Of a stretch of DNA of 64,000 nucleotides, positions 1 to 8,744 are shown in pieces. The translations under genes were made by a program, and so were the position numbers. The notes beneath the pieces were generated by a model that was given only the letters and a program-made list of their open reading frames with translations, did not search any database and was not told the origin of the DNA. The DNA lies in the NCBI RefSeq assembly GCF_026339955.1, contig NZ_JAPEPW010000003.1, positions 186,001 to 250,000 on the forward strand, given 5' to 3'. Every line of letters starts with the position of its first letter. The first letter of the stretch is position 1. The DNA comes from Streptomyces sp. NBC_01549 (GTDB taxonomy: Bacteria > Actinomycetota > Actinomycetes > Streptomycetales > Streptomycetaceae).

Positions 1-245
1 CCGTTGCCCACGGGCTGACGCACGGCTCGCGAACTCCGCTCCGCTTCACCCACGCGCCGTACGACGACGGGAGCCGAGGCCGCGGTCGGGTCGGTCGCCG
101 TCGGTGAAGAGCCAGGACATACGACGGTAGGCGCGTGCCCTGGCCGTACGACGTCGACGAGTGGTGCGATCCGCTGCGGGCGTCCATTCGTCATGTGCGC
201 CACCCGTCCTGCTCGTCGATCCGGGAACGGCCGTGTGCCGATAGG

Positions 246-1073
246 TCAGCCGAGGCACACCACGAGCAGGCAGACCTCCGTCGGCGACGTCGATACCAGT
301 GCGGGGCCGGTCTGGGACGTGCCCGAGTCCGTGCCGCCGGAGGTCGCGGGCGCCGACGGCTGCTCCGTCGCCGTATCGGAGCGGTCGGGGGCCGTGTCGC
401 CGGCGGACGGGGCGGTGCTCTGCGCCTGCCGGGTCGGGATCGCGGCTGGACGGGCAGGCGCGGCGGCGTCCGGCCGGGCGATCGGCGGCGTAGCGCGGGG
501 CGGGGCCGTGAGGGACTGCTGCCGCGGGGAGTTGGTCGTCTGCGGCTGTGGCTGGGAAGGGGTGTGTGAGGACCGGCGCTCAGCGGTGGCTGGTGTGGAC
601 GCCGGACGGTTCTGCTCAGGCGGCTGCTCTTGCGCGACGCCCATACTCCGGTCGTCCGGGGCTGTGGCCGCCTGTGCCTGGTCGGTGGAGTGCCGCTCCA
701 TCGTGGCGATGGTCAGGCCGCCTCCGACGAGCGCGACGGCGCTCGCGACCGCTGCCCGGCGCTTGTTCTTCTTCCAACGGGCCAGCTGGTGACGGCGTGC
801 CGCCCGCCCCTGCCGGGCGGGCGGCAGTTCCTCTGCCTCGGCGGCGTGGGCGTACGAGGCAGCGTCCGTGCCAGCGTCGAACTCTGCGTCGTTGCCGAGG
901 GGTCTGTCGTGCCACGTGTCGGCCGTTGTGGCCGCTGGGGCGGGCGTCATTGCCAGGGCCGGACCGCTGCGGCCATCGGTGGCGTGCGGGTCGATGTCCG
1001 GGGCGTACGCGCCGCACCCGGGACACACCAGGGCGCCGTTGAGATGCCGACGACACGAGGAGCAGTAATCCAT
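246..1073 (-). CDS. SCO2400-type zinc-ribbon membrane protein
   Basis: The protein is about 275 aa from the ATG at 1073. This start puts a conserved-looking N-terminus (MDYCSSCRRHLNG) first; an upstream in-frame start would add 25 basic residues with no family look. Two CxxC pairs (residues 4-7 and 17-20) form a zinc ribbon. A single membrane segment lies near residues 106-125, preceded by a Lys/Arg-rich stretch, and a long Pro/Ser/Thr/Gln-rich tail follows, ending in a short hydrophobic CLLVVCLG motif. The arrangement suggests a cytoplasmic zinc ribbon tethered to the membrane with a disordered outer tail. It matches what I recall of streptomycete SCO2400-like proteins of unknown function. 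The family name is recall; the domain layout is visible. Confidence 0.65.
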   Translation of the reverse strand: MDYCSSCRRHLNGALVCPGCGAYAPDIDPHATDGRSGPALAMTPAPAATTADTWHDRPLGNDAEFDAGTDAASYAHAAEAEELPPARQGRAARRHQLARWKKNKRRAAVASAVALVGGGLTIATMERHSTDQAQAATAPDDRSMGVAQEQPPEQNRPASTPATAERRSSHTPSQPQPQTTNSPRQQSLTAPPRATPPIARPDAAAPARPAAIPTRQAQSTAPSAGDTAPDRSDTATEQPSAPATSGGTDSGTSQTGPALVSTSPTEVCLLVVCLG

Positions 1074-1269
1074 CTGCGGTTTTCCGGTCTTCCTGGTTCG
1101 ACTGCGCCGTCGGCCCGCCTGGGCCACGGCCTGGTCACATTCGCGCACGGGATCGAGCAGCCAGCCACGCTAACGAGGCTTTCGAAAGGCTGTGTGCAGC
1201 CTGTGTGATGCTCCTGCGGGGATTCTTTGGGTGCGGACGGGACAGACGGACGTATCCGCGCCGAGTCAC

Positions 1270-1494
1270 CTACGGCAGCGATCCGCCCCACTGCGGCTGA
1301 CCACCCGCCGCGGCGGTGGTGTTGTCGTCCCGGCGATGGGCTTGCCGGGCCGCATCCCGTCCGGTCAGTAGTTCCGCTGCCTGATGCTGCGTGTGATCGG
1401 CCGCCAGCTGAGCTTCGGCGACGGCGTCACCACGTTCGCGTACCAGGTCCTCATAGATCGGCAGGTGATCGTTTTCAGTGGAGGTGCTTATCAC
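1270..1494 (-). CDS. small hypothetical protein
   Basis: A 74-aa reading frame with a GTG start. The composition is acidic and Gln/Ala-rich (VRERGDAVAEAQLAADHTQHQAAELLTG), suggesting one long helix followed by a Gly/Gln/Pro-rich tail. No clear ribosome-binding site precedes it and no family is recognised. It lies between two other minus-strand genes, which mildly favours a real gene over a chance frame. Confidence 0.35.
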   Translation of the reverse strand: MISTSTENDHLPIYEDLVRERGDAVAEAQLAADHTQHQAAELLTGRDAARQAHRRDDNTTAAAGGQPQWGGSLP

Positions 1495-1592
1495 GGTTTA
1501 CCCTTCGGCTGCCCGCACGTCCCTGCATTTTCGTCGGCGGGGAAGGCGCTGGCGGCAGCGGTTTGTGGCGATCGATAAAGGCCGGTCCGCTG

Positions 1593-1946
1593 TCAGGCTC
1601 TGTTGAGCCGGGCGGCGATCCCATGGCCGATCAGCAAATACATGACAGCCGGGAGACCGTAATTGAGGACAACGCGTAGACCCTCTGTGTCCATCGTGAA
1701 AATGTCCTGCGACCACCAGGCCAGCCAGTCGGCCGTTCCCCGCACGAATTCGACGAACACATTCGCCTGGTTCGCGTCGAGCAGGAACAACAGGATCCAC
1801 AGGCCGAGCAGACCTGCGGCGATGTCGGCGATCGCACTGACGGTGAGGGCCGTGCGCCGTGCGGCGGCCTGGTTGCGCGCGGAGCGGTCCGGGCCCGGGG
1901 GCTGGTTGTACGTCTGGTATCCGGGAACCGGGTCGATGTTGCTCAC
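1593..1946 (-). CDS. small integral membrane protein
   Basis: A 117-aa protein from a GTG start. A hydrophilic N-terminus with a YQTYNQPPGPDRSARNQAAARR segment leads into two or three hydrophobic segments: residues about 33-57 (TVSAIADIAAGLLGLWILLFLL), a middle segment with WLAWW, and a C-terminal one (LNYGLPAVMYLLIGHGIAARL). The function is unknown. The short Pro-rich cytoplasmic head followed by several helices is common among small streptomycete membrane proteins. Confidence 0.6.
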   Translation of the reverse strand: MSNIDPVPGYQTYNQPPGPDRSARNQAAARRTALTVSAIADIAAGLLGLWILLFLLDANQANVFVEFVRGTADWLAWWSQDIFTMDTEGLRVVLNYGLPAVMYLLIGHGIAARLNRA

Positions 1947-2789
1947 AGGAAATCCGATCGACGTAGTGCCATGTCGGCGCGCTCGCTCCCGGGGTCGAAA
2001 TTCAGCCCGGGTCGTCGCCCCGCTTCTGTCTGCTTCTGCGTTCCGTGTGCGCTGCCGTGTTACACCGGCGCCCGCGATGACCCAAATATGGCTGCCTACT
2101 CAGGCACTTGGCGAAATGTTCAGGCGACAGGGCACTTTTCCGGATGGAATGTAGAAGGCTGACCGGAGGTGCCATCACGGCCCGGGGCCCGGCATGTGTG
2201 GAATTCGTGACCAAGTAATGATGGCAACAAGTGCGCGCCTTCATAAGGGTGTCGGTCTCGCGGCCGTCTCCGTCCACCCGTGACACTCCTGAGGTGCGGC
2301 GCGCTCTTGGAAGTGACCCCCGGGTGGGGTCATGGCGCCCATCCTCCGGGGGGAGGTATGCAGGCGCCGATATGCAGGGGCAGGCTCGGTTTCCCCCCGT
2401 GACCGGGTCTGCCCCTGCTCACACAGCTCCGCAACCTCACTGTCCGACCCTGGACTTCACGGCGCGCGTTTGCTGCGGGCCTACGCCGGGGCCGATGCGT
2501 CGAGAGCGGTATGACGTTGGGTGCCTCACGGTGTGACAGCCCGGCGCTCCAGTGCGCTGTAGGGGGTGGACCCATGGCCCAGGGGTCCCGTGGTGCCCGC
2601 TCGCCCCCTTTTTCGAGTGGGTGGTCGCGCAATGAGGGGCAGGCAGGCGAGTCCCCCGTCGTCTGCCTGCCCCGTGCGTGCCCCTCGCGAGGCGTCCGGT
2701 CCGAGAGGGTGTGCGCACTGGCCCGGGCACTCGCGGCCCGAATGATCACAACCCGCGATAATCGGGTCTGAGGGGGGTGTACGAGCATC
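1947..2789. other. gene-poor intergenic region
   Basis: No reading frame here has a protein-like composition; the open frames on both strands are Arg/Pro-rich shadows. The part around 2040-2230 looks less GC-rich than its surroundings and may hold promoters for the kinase downstream and the membrane protein upstream. No repeat or RNA gene is apparent. Confidence 0.5.
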
Positions 2790-4019
2790 GTGATGATCGG
2801 GGTGGGTGTGCAGGGTCTGCTGGCGGACCGCTATCAGTTGCAGGAGCCGTTGGGGCGCGGCGCGATGGGCGAGGTGTGGCGGGCGTCCGACCAGGTCCTC
2901 GGGCGCCCCGTGGCGGTCAAACTGCTGCGTGCCGAAGAGGCAGCGGACGCCGAGCGATTCCGCCTGGAGGGCCAGACCGCGGCCCGGCTCAACCACCCCA
3001 ACGTCGTGGGCATGTACGACTTCGGCTCGCACCATGACCAGCTCTACCTGGTCATGGAACTCGTCGACGGCTGGAGTCTGGCCCAGGAACGCTCCCTGCG
3101 CGGCGCCCTGGCCCCGGCGGAGGCGGCAGCCATCACGGCCCAGGCGGCCGCCGGCCTCTCAGCGGCACACCAGCAGGGAGTGATCCACAGAGACATCAAG
3201 CCCGCCAACGTGATGCTGACCGCCGACCGCACGGTGAAGATCGCCGACTTCGGTATCGCGCGCTTTGCCGAGGATGCCGCCAGCACCTTGACCGCCACCG
3301 GCAAGATCCTCGGCACCGCCGACTACCTCGCGCCCGAACGGGCTCTGGGCCGTCCCGCGCAGCCCGCCTCCGACGTCTACTCCCTCGGCTGCGTGCTGTA
3401 CGAACTGCTCACCGGACGGCCTCCGTTCAGCGGAGCCACCTCGCTGGCCGTAGTCCAGCAGCACGTCGGTGCCACACCAGCGCCGCCCGACCGACTGCGC
3501 CCCGACATACCGCAGCCGCTCTCCGACTACGTGCTGCACCTGCTCGCGAAGGACCCGGCCCACCGGCCCACCGCCGAGCAGGCGGCCGACTGGCTCTCCG
3601 CGCAGCACGGCACGCCGCGACCGGCCGAGCCCGACGGCACCACCCTCACGCCCACCCCGACGATTCCACCACCCCCGGCCCCACCCACTGGTGAGTCCCG
3701 CACCGGCGCACACTCCCGCCCCCGGGGACGCCGCAAACTGGCATCCAGAGCCGTTGTCTGCGGCGTCGGCCTCGCGCTGTTCGCCGGGGCCGCAGCCCTC
3801 GGAGCATCGCTGAACTCCGGCGACAACGCGCCTGCGTCACCCACCTCCCCCACCACCGTCACATCAACACCCGCGCGCCAGACCCCGGCCCCCACGCCAC
3901 CGTCCGCCACTCAGTCCGCCACCACGCCGCCTGCCCAGGAGCACGGTGGCAAAGAGAGCGACAAACGGTCAGGCAAGCACGGCGACGGAAAAGACAAAGG
4001 ACGGCATTCCGACGGCTGA
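2790..4019 (+). CDS. membrane-anchored Ser/Thr protein kinase
   Basis: A 409-aa Hanks-type kinase. The glycine loop LGRGAMGEVW is at residues 21-30, the ATP-binding lysine in VAVKLLR at 44, the alphaC glutamate near 60, the catalytic loop HRDIKPAN at 133-140 (D135) and DFG at 153-155. All catalytic residues are therefore present. The kinase domain is followed by a Pro/Thr linker, one membrane segment near residues 320-340, and an extracytoplasmic tail rich in Thr/Pro and then Lys/Asp/Glu. There are no PASTA repeats, so it is not a PknB-type peptidoglycan sensor. The start is GTG at 2790, with ATG at 2793 also possible, behind a G-rich ribosome-binding site. It stands alone, with no phosphatase or substrate gene adjacent. 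Confidence 0.95.
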   Translation: MMIGVGVQGLLADRYQLQEPLGRGAMGEVWRASDQVLGRPVAVKLLRAEEAADAERFRLEGQTAARLNHPNVVGMYDFGSHHDQLYLVMELVDGWSLAQERSLRGALAPAEAAAITAQAAAGLSAAHQQGVIHRDIKPANVMLTADRTVKIADFGIARFAEDAASTLTATGKILGTADYLAPERALGRPAQPASDVYSLGCVLYELLTGRPPFSGATSLAVVQQHVGATPAPPDRLRPDIPQPLSDYVLHLLAKDPAHRPTAEQAADWLSAQHGTPRPAEPDGTTLTPTPTIPPPPAPPTGESRTGAHSRPRGRRKLASRAVVCGVGLALFAGAAALGASLNSGDNAPASPTSPTTVTSTPARQTPAPTPPSATQSATTPPAQEHGGKESDKRSGKHGDGKDKGRHSDG

Positions 4020-4298
4020 ACCCCGGCACTATGCGGGCATGCAGACCCACAGCGCACGCAGGCGGTGCGGCTACCGGGTGGCGGGCTGCACACCCGTGGA
4101 GCCGTCGAGGGTCGCGATCAGGTGCACCCGCTCCCGCTCCCCGGTCGCCGCACCACCGCACGCCGAAGCCTCCTGAAGCCCTGCAGGAACCATGTTGTGC
4201 GGCGACGTCGCCGCGACGACTGATCCGCATGCTGCTCCACGAGTCCTGACGCACAAAGCGGCGCCCGACCGTGGTTCGGGGCGGTCGCCTCTCAGCTT

Positions 4299-4330
4299 TG
4301 TGGAGTCACCCAAATTTGGGTGACTCCACA
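4299..4330. repeat. perfect 32-bp palindrome
   Basis: The left arm TGTGGAGTCACCCAAA is followed immediately by its exact reverse complement, with no spacer. It lies 47 bp before a Y-family polymerase remnant. A perfect spacer-less palindrome of this length suggests a dimeric-repressor operator or a recombination site rather than a transcription terminator, which would need a loop. No T-run follows. Confidence 0.8.
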
Positions 4331-4376
4331 TCGGCGCCTCACCATGCGATCTCACCAGTCCCGAGGACCAATCGCC

Positions 4377-4530
4377 ATGGGCCGACACATTCTGCACCTC
4401 CGCTTCGACTTCCCGGCCGGCCACGACCCCGACCTTCCCGAGCGGCTGCGCCGCCTGCTCGAGAACATCACGCCGCGCGTGCAGATGATCGAACCGGATT
4501 CGGCGGTGCTCGATCTCACCGTCGCGCCGG
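4377..4530 (+). pseudogene. N-terminal remnant of a Y-family polymerase-like gene
   Basis: From the ATG at 4377 the translation (MGRHILHLRFDFP, then LPERLRRLLENITPRVQ, then MIEPDSAVLDLT) follows the same pattern as the N-terminus of the polymerase gene at 24429-25424: MHVRCPDGLPEDVYRQVLEQL, SPVVQALPPSAALVEL. After about 50 residues the similarity stops where the ALRYHG motif should follow, and the frame continues into unrelated Arg/Pro-rich sequence. It is therefore a 5' fragment of an ImuB-like gene. The family assignment rests on comparison with the intact copy in this window. Confidence 0.6.
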
Positions 4531-4635
4531 CGCCGACAAGTAGCCGTGCCCGTCGAGAGCGCTCACCCCTCGACGGCATATACGTCGCCCACCGGCGGCA
4601 TCCTCCAGGCCGCCGTGCACCAGACAGGTGAGGAC

Positions 4636-4800
4636 CCTTATCCGGCTCGAAGTCCCGCGGCAGGCAACGCGGTCTTTCAGCTGACAGCCACGATGGAGGC
4701 GCTGGGCGGCTCGGTCACCGCCCTCGACGTCATCTCATCCGACGCCGACCGCCTCGGCATCAACGTCACCATCGCCGCCACCTCCACCGCCCACGACACC
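4636..4800 (+). pseudogene. remnant of malic enzyme ACT domain, frameshifted
   Basis: One frame gives NAVFQLTATMEALGGSVTA followed by LDVISSDADRLGINVTIAATSTAHD. The preceding bases in a second frame give IRLEVPRQ. Joined across a single-base shift near 4660 they resemble the N-terminal ACT domain of streptomycete NAD-dependent malic enzyme (a VRLEVPASGTAVSQLTTAVE-type stretch, from memory). The catalytic part is absent, so this is a broken gene scrap. It lies directly after the polymerase remnant, showing that this interval is assembled from unrelated fragments. Confidence 0.6.
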
Positions 4801-4942
4801 GGATCCGCTGGGCGGGGCCACTTCACCAGGCAGAGACCGCCGATCCATGGATAAACCTTCCTCTCCCGCCCCTGCGCGGGCGCCCCTACGGTCGAGGCCG
4901 CGGGCGCTCACCGCCCCACCGCAACGAAGGAGCGAGACCCCC

Positions 4943-5692
4943 ATGAAGATGACCGGCAACACGATCCTGATCACCGGCGGCACCTCGGGCATCGGCCTCG
5001 GCCTGGCCCTGCGCCTGCACGAGGCCGGCAACAAGGTGATCGTCGCCGGCCGGCGCAAGGAACTCCTCGACGAGATCACGGCCGAGCACCCGGGCATCGA
5101 CGCGCTCGTCCTCGATGTCGCGGACCCCGACTCGATCGCCCGAGCCCGCGAGACCGTGGCAGCGAGCCACCCGGGGCTGAACGTCCTGGTCAACAACGCC
5201 GGCATCATGCTGCGGGAGAACCTCCTCGACCCCGCCGGACTCCCGGCCGCCGAGGATCACGTCACGGTCAACCTGCTCGGCACGATCCGGATGACGTACG
5301 CCTTCCTGCCCCTGCTCGCGGGCAAGGACGACGCGGTCGTCCTGAACGTCACCTCCGCGCTGGCGTTCGTACCGTTCCCGAGCACCCCGACCTACAGCGC
5401 GACCAAGGCCGCGCTGCACTCCTTCTCCGAGAGCCTGCGCCTCCAACTCGCCGGTGCTGACGCCGGCGTCCAGGTGATCGAGGTGGTCCCGCCGGGCGTG
5501 CGCACGACCCTGCTGGGCCAGCAGGACGACGACCATGCCATGCCGTTGGACGACTTCCTCACCGAGACCCTCGACCTGCTGCGCGAGAAGCCCGACGCGA
5601 GGGAGCTGGTCGTCGAGCGCGCCAGGTTCATCCGCGACGCGGAGGCCACCGGCTCTTACGACAACGTCCTCGCCATGATCAGCGGCAGCTGA
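4943..5692 (+). CDS. SDR family NAD(P)-dependent oxidoreductase
   Basis: A 249-aa classical short-chain dehydrogenase/reductase. The cofactor motif TGGTSGIG lies at residues about 11-18, AGRRKE follows the second strand, the structural NNAG motif is in VLVNNAGIM, and the catalytic Tyr-x3-Lys is YSATK, preceded by an active-site Ser in LNVTSA. The start is fixed by AAGGAG at 4927-4932, ten bases before the ATG. The sequence looks like the DltE/YdfG-type branch of cytosolic SDRs. The substrate cannot be told. The MmyB-type regulator at 6218 downstream is a plausible regulator, as such pairs are common in actinomycetes. Confidence 0.92.
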   Translation: MKMTGNTILITGGTSGIGLGLALRLHEAGNKVIVAGRRKELLDEITAEHPGIDALVLDVADPDSIARARETVAASHPGLNVLVNNAGIMLRENLLDPAGLPAAEDHVTVNLLGTIRMTYAFLPLLAGKDDAVVLNVTSALAFVPFPSTPTYSATKAALHSFSESLRLQLAGADAGVQVIEVVPPGVRTTLLGQQDDDHAMPLDDFLTETLDLLREKPDARELVVERARFIRDAEATGSYDNVLAMISGS

Positions 5693-6217
5693 CCGACCTG
5701 TAATGACCGACGCGGAACAACAGCACGCGGGCGGACCCTGTGGGGTCGCCTCATGGGCGAACGCGAGCTAGAACGCGAGCTGGACCGCCTCGGGGTGGTC
5801 CTCACCGAGGACGCGGAACGGTAAGGAAGCGTCTTCGGCTGCATCTCGCTCGTCGCACTGGAGGCGACCGACTCCGTCCTGAGTGCCGAGGGGCACACGA
5901 GCGCCCGTCTGACACGGCGGACATCGTCGTGTAGGCCGGGCCGGGCGACGAGGCCCGGGGCCGGTCCAAAGCGTTGGACGTCGTCGACGGGGGACCGTCG
6001 CCGCAGGCCGTCTTCCAGGCCGTCGGCCTGCGGCACACCGCCGACGGTCGGCGAATTTCCCAGCGGGTCATGCAGGTCGAGTGATCATCGGGTCGTCTGG
6101 CTGCGAGCGCCCTCGGCGTCGGCCCCATGAGCGGCTTCACGCGGGTGGGAGAGGAGTGCTCAGCCATGGATCGGCGGTCTCTGGATAGCCGGGCGGGATG
6201 CGGCGAGGATGGACGGC
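5693..6217. other. intergenic region, possibly gene remnants
   Basis: No complete gene is visible. Short plus-strand stretches look protein-like but are broken by stops: MGERELERELDRLGVVLTED at about 5753-5820, and VFQAVGLRHTADGRRISQRV at about 6015-6075. They may be decayed coding sequence. The 3' part should carry the promoter of the regulator at 6218. Confidence 0.35.
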
Positions 6218-7057
6218 ATGGACAAGAAGGAACTGGCGGAATTCCTGCGCCACCGGCGTGAGACGTTGCGCCCCCGCGACGTCGGGCTGGTCGAGGGGCC
6301 GCGCAGGCGTACGCAGGGACTGCGCCGCGAGGAAGTCGCGCAGCTCGCCGCCATGTCCACCGACTACTACGCCCGGCTGGAACAGCAGCGTGCTCCGCAG
6401 CCCTCCGTCCAGATCACCACGGCTCTCGCCCGGGCGTTGCGGCTGACCCTGGACGAACGCGACCATCTCTTCGTCCTCATCGGCCACAACGCCCCGGCCC
6501 GCTTCCAGCGCTCCGAACATGTCAGCCCGACGCTGATGCGGGTCCTGGACCGCCTGGACGACTCCCCGGCCCTGGTGCAGACCGACCTGCTCGACACCCT
6601 CGCGATGAACCCCTTGGCCGTCGCGCTGCTCGGCGACCAGACCCGCCACACCGGTCTCGCCCGCAGCGGCTACTACCGCTGGTTCATGGATCCAGCCGAG
6701 CGTCTGGTATATCCCGAGGAGACCCACGAACGCCACGGCCGTGCTCAGGCAGCGCGCCTGCGGGCCGCGCTGACGTCCGGCAGCGACACCCCCCGAGCCG
6801 CTCTGATCCTCGCCGAACTCCAGGAACACAGCCCCGAGTTCGTCCGCATGTGGGAACTTCAGGAGGTCGCTCAACGCTACGACGACTGCAAGACCATCCT
6901 CCATCCTGAACTCGGCCGCATCGATGTCGACGGCCAGGTCCTGTTCACCGAGAACCGCGCCCAGACTCTGGTAGTGCTGACCACTCGCCCCGGCACGGAG
7001 AGCGACAGCAAACTCGAACTGCTCTCCGTCATCGGACACCAGCAGCTCACCCCCTGA
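6218..7057 (+). CDS. MmyB-type helix-turn-helix transcriptional regulator
   Basis: About 279 aa. The N-terminal XRE-type helix-turn-helix contains the family signature RRRTQGLRREEVAQLAAMS followed by DYYARLEQ and then LARALRLTLDERDHLF. The rest is a PAS-like ligand-binding domain with AMNPLAVALLG and the conserved C-terminal HPELGRIDVDG segment. Members are DNA-binding regulators usually located beside a short-chain dehydrogenase, as here (SDR at 4943, same strand, 525 bp upstream). ATGs exist at 6209 and 6218; the second is chosen because the sequence from MDKKELAEFLRHRRE aligns with the normal family start. Confidence 0.92.
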   Translation: MDKKELAEFLRHRRETLRPRDVGLVEGPRRRTQGLRREEVAQLAAMSTDYYARLEQQRAPQPSVQITTALARALRLTLDERDHLFVLIGHNAPARFQRSEHVSPTLMRVLDRLDDSPALVQTDLLDTLAMNPLAVALLGDQTRHTGLARSGYYRWFMDPAERLVYPEETHERHGRAQAARLRAALTSGSDTPRAALILAELQEHSPEFVRMWELQEVAQRYDDCKTILHPELGRIDVDGQVLFTENRAQTLVVLTTRPGTESDSKLELLSVIGHQQLTP

Positions 7058-7216
7058 CGTCCTGGACCGGGGGACGGGGCCAGGCTCGGCGCGGGAGGGC
7101 CGGACAAGGGCACCCTGGAATGGTGCAGCCCGTACGGCTTTTGACCTGCGCTCTATGGCCAGACATGTCGGTCCCCTGCGCTGTCCGGGCTCCGTGGTCG
7201 GGCCGCCGGTTTGACC

Positions 7217-7263
7217 GGATGCTACCTCCGTTTTACTCTCGAATGAATACGGAGGCAGCATCC
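7217..7263. promoter_or_regulatory. inverted repeat, probable TetR operator
   Basis: Arms GGATGCTACCTCCG (7217-7230) and CGGAGGCAGCATCC (7250-7263) are reverse complements at 13 of 14 positions, with a 19-bp AT-richer spacer. The site lies 42 bp before the TetR-family start at 7305, where autoregulation would be expected. Confidence 0.6.
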
Positions 7264-7304
7264 GTTTTGATGCGGCCGCAGGATCACGGCAGGCAGGAGG
7301 GCGC

Positions 7305-7898
7305 ATGAGCGCCGGTGAACTGCGGGGACGCAAGCCCCGAGCGGACGTCCAGCGCAACCGCGTTGCCCTCCTGGAGACCGCGCAGCGTCACTTCCTGCAG
7401 CACGGGGTCGGCACCTCCCTTGAGGCGGTGGCCAGGGAGGCGGGCGTCGGGCCCGGCACCCTGTACCGGCACTTCCCCACCCGGGAGGCGCTGCTGGCGG
7501 CTGTGCTGCAGACGCGCTCCGAGGAACTGGTGGCCCGCCAGGCGGACATCGAGCAGCTCGGCGACCCGGCCGAGGCGCTGGAACAGTGGCTGCGCGCGAT
7601 GGAGGAGTACTTCAGCGCCTTCAGCGGGCTGCCGGACCCGCTCATGGCCGCGGCCCGGGCACAGGAGCCGGACAACCCGCTCACCATTCCCTGCGACATC
7701 CTCATCGCCGCCACCGATCAGTACGTGCGAGCCGCGCAGCTCGCGGGGTGCGTGCGCGCGTCGGTGCGGGGGCACGACCTCTTCCTCGCGGCCTGTTCCA
7801 TTGCCTGGATCAAGGGCACCGGTACCGAGGAGGAGCCGCTGGACCGGCTCCGCACGCTCATCGCGAGCGGCTACCGCCAGAGGGACACCCAGGCGTAA
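7305..7898 (+). CDS. TetR/AcrR family transcriptional regulator
   Basis: A 197-aa protein. The N-terminal DNA-binding domain contains the family pattern GTSLEAVAREAGVGPGTLYRHFPTR at about residues 36-60, followed by an all-helical ligand-binding domain with LEQWLRAMEEYF, in the style of SbtR-type regulators. It lies 105 bp upstream of an F420-reductase-like gene on the same strand, and an inverted repeat sits just upstream of its own start. It is therefore likely to repress itself and perhaps the downstream gene. The ligand is unknown. Confidence 0.92.
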   Translation: MSAGELRGRKPRADVQRNRVALLETAQRHFLQHGVGTSLEAVAREAGVGPGTLYRHFPTREALLAAVLQTRSEELVARQADIEQLGDPAEALEQWLRAMEEYFSAFSGLPDPLMAAARAQEPDNPLTIPCDILIAATDQYVRAAQLAGCVRASVRGHDLFLAACSIAWIKGTGTEEEPLDRLRTLIASGYRQRDTQA

Positions 7899-8003
7899 AC
7901 GCCAAACACCCCGCCCCGACGCCCGCAAGACCAGGTGGCACCACCACACGGCCATCACATCGCGCTGCCCTCAGGGGCAGCACAACCTCCGAAGGAACAA
8001 ATC

Positions 8004-8741
8004 ATGAAAATTACTGTCATAGGCGCCGGCGCCATCGGCGGGAACCTCGCTGCCAAGCTCAGCACGGCCGGTCACGACGTCCAGGTGGCCGACGCCCGCG
8101 GCCCCGAGGCTGTCCGGGCCGAGGTGCTGGAGTCCGGGGCCCGCGCGGCGGACCTCGCCGACGCCGTCCAGGGCCGGGACGTCATCGTCCTGTCGATCCC
8201 GTTCGGGGTGGCGGGCCAGCTGGCGGACCTGTTCGCGTCGGTGCCCGACGAGACGGTGGTCATCGACACCTCGAACTACTACCCCGGCATGCTCAGCGAG
8301 CCGATCGAGGCGGTGGACAACGGCCAGGTGGAGAGCGTGTACACCGCCGAGCTGCTCGGCCGCCCCGTGGTCAAGGCGTGGAACGCCGCGCTGGCCGAAA
8401 CCCAGCGGACCAAGGGTGTTCCGGCCGGAACACCCGGCCGCCTCGCCATCCCCGTCGCCGGAGACTCCGAGGAGGCGCGGAAGGTGGCCATGAGCCTGGT
8501 GGACGACACCGGCTTCGACCCCTACGACGCCGGCACACTGGCCGACTCCTGGCGCCAGCAGCCCAACGGCCCCGCCTACTGCACCGAGCTGACCCTCGAC
8601 GAGCTGCCGACGGCCCTGGCCGCGGCCGACCGCGTCAAGGACGCGGCCATCCGCGACAGCCTCCCGGAACGCTTCGCCGCCCTCCCGGCCAACCCCACCG
8701 TCGACGACGTCGTCGAGATGAACCGCGCCGCCCACCGCTGA
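8004..8741 (+). CDS. NADPH-dependent F420 reductase-like oxidoreductase
   Basis: A 245-aa protein opening with a Rossmann motif (MKITVIGAGAIGGNLAAKL), followed by AGHDVQVADARGPE, the usual cofactor-specificity region. Internal signatures IVLSIPFGVAGQLADL, VVIDTSNYYPG and VVKAWNAALAE match the family of F420:NADP oxidoreductase-like proteins, which reduce cofactor F420 or bind NADPH for other reductions. The start is supported by GAAGGA at 7991-7996. A second, shorter member lies at 53302-53898. Probably co-regulated by the TetR gene upstream. Confidence 0.88.
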   Translation: MKITVIGAGAIGGNLAAKLSTAGHDVQVADARGPEAVRAEVLESGARAADLADAVQGRDVIVLSIPFGVAGQLADLFASVPDETVVIDTSNYYPGMLSEPIEAVDNGQVESVYTAELLGRPVVKAWNAALAETQRTKGVPAGTPGRLAIPVAGDSEEARKVAMSLVDDTGFDPYDAGTLADSWRQQPNGPAYCTELTLDELPTALAAADRVKDAAIRDSLPERFAALPANPTVDDVVEMNRAAHR

Positions 8742-8744
8742 GTC

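Noticed and set aside
6137..7357. 406-codon minus-strand open frame
   Set aside because: It is the antisense of the MmyB-type regulator; composition is shadow-like and the plus-strand protein has clear HTH motifs.
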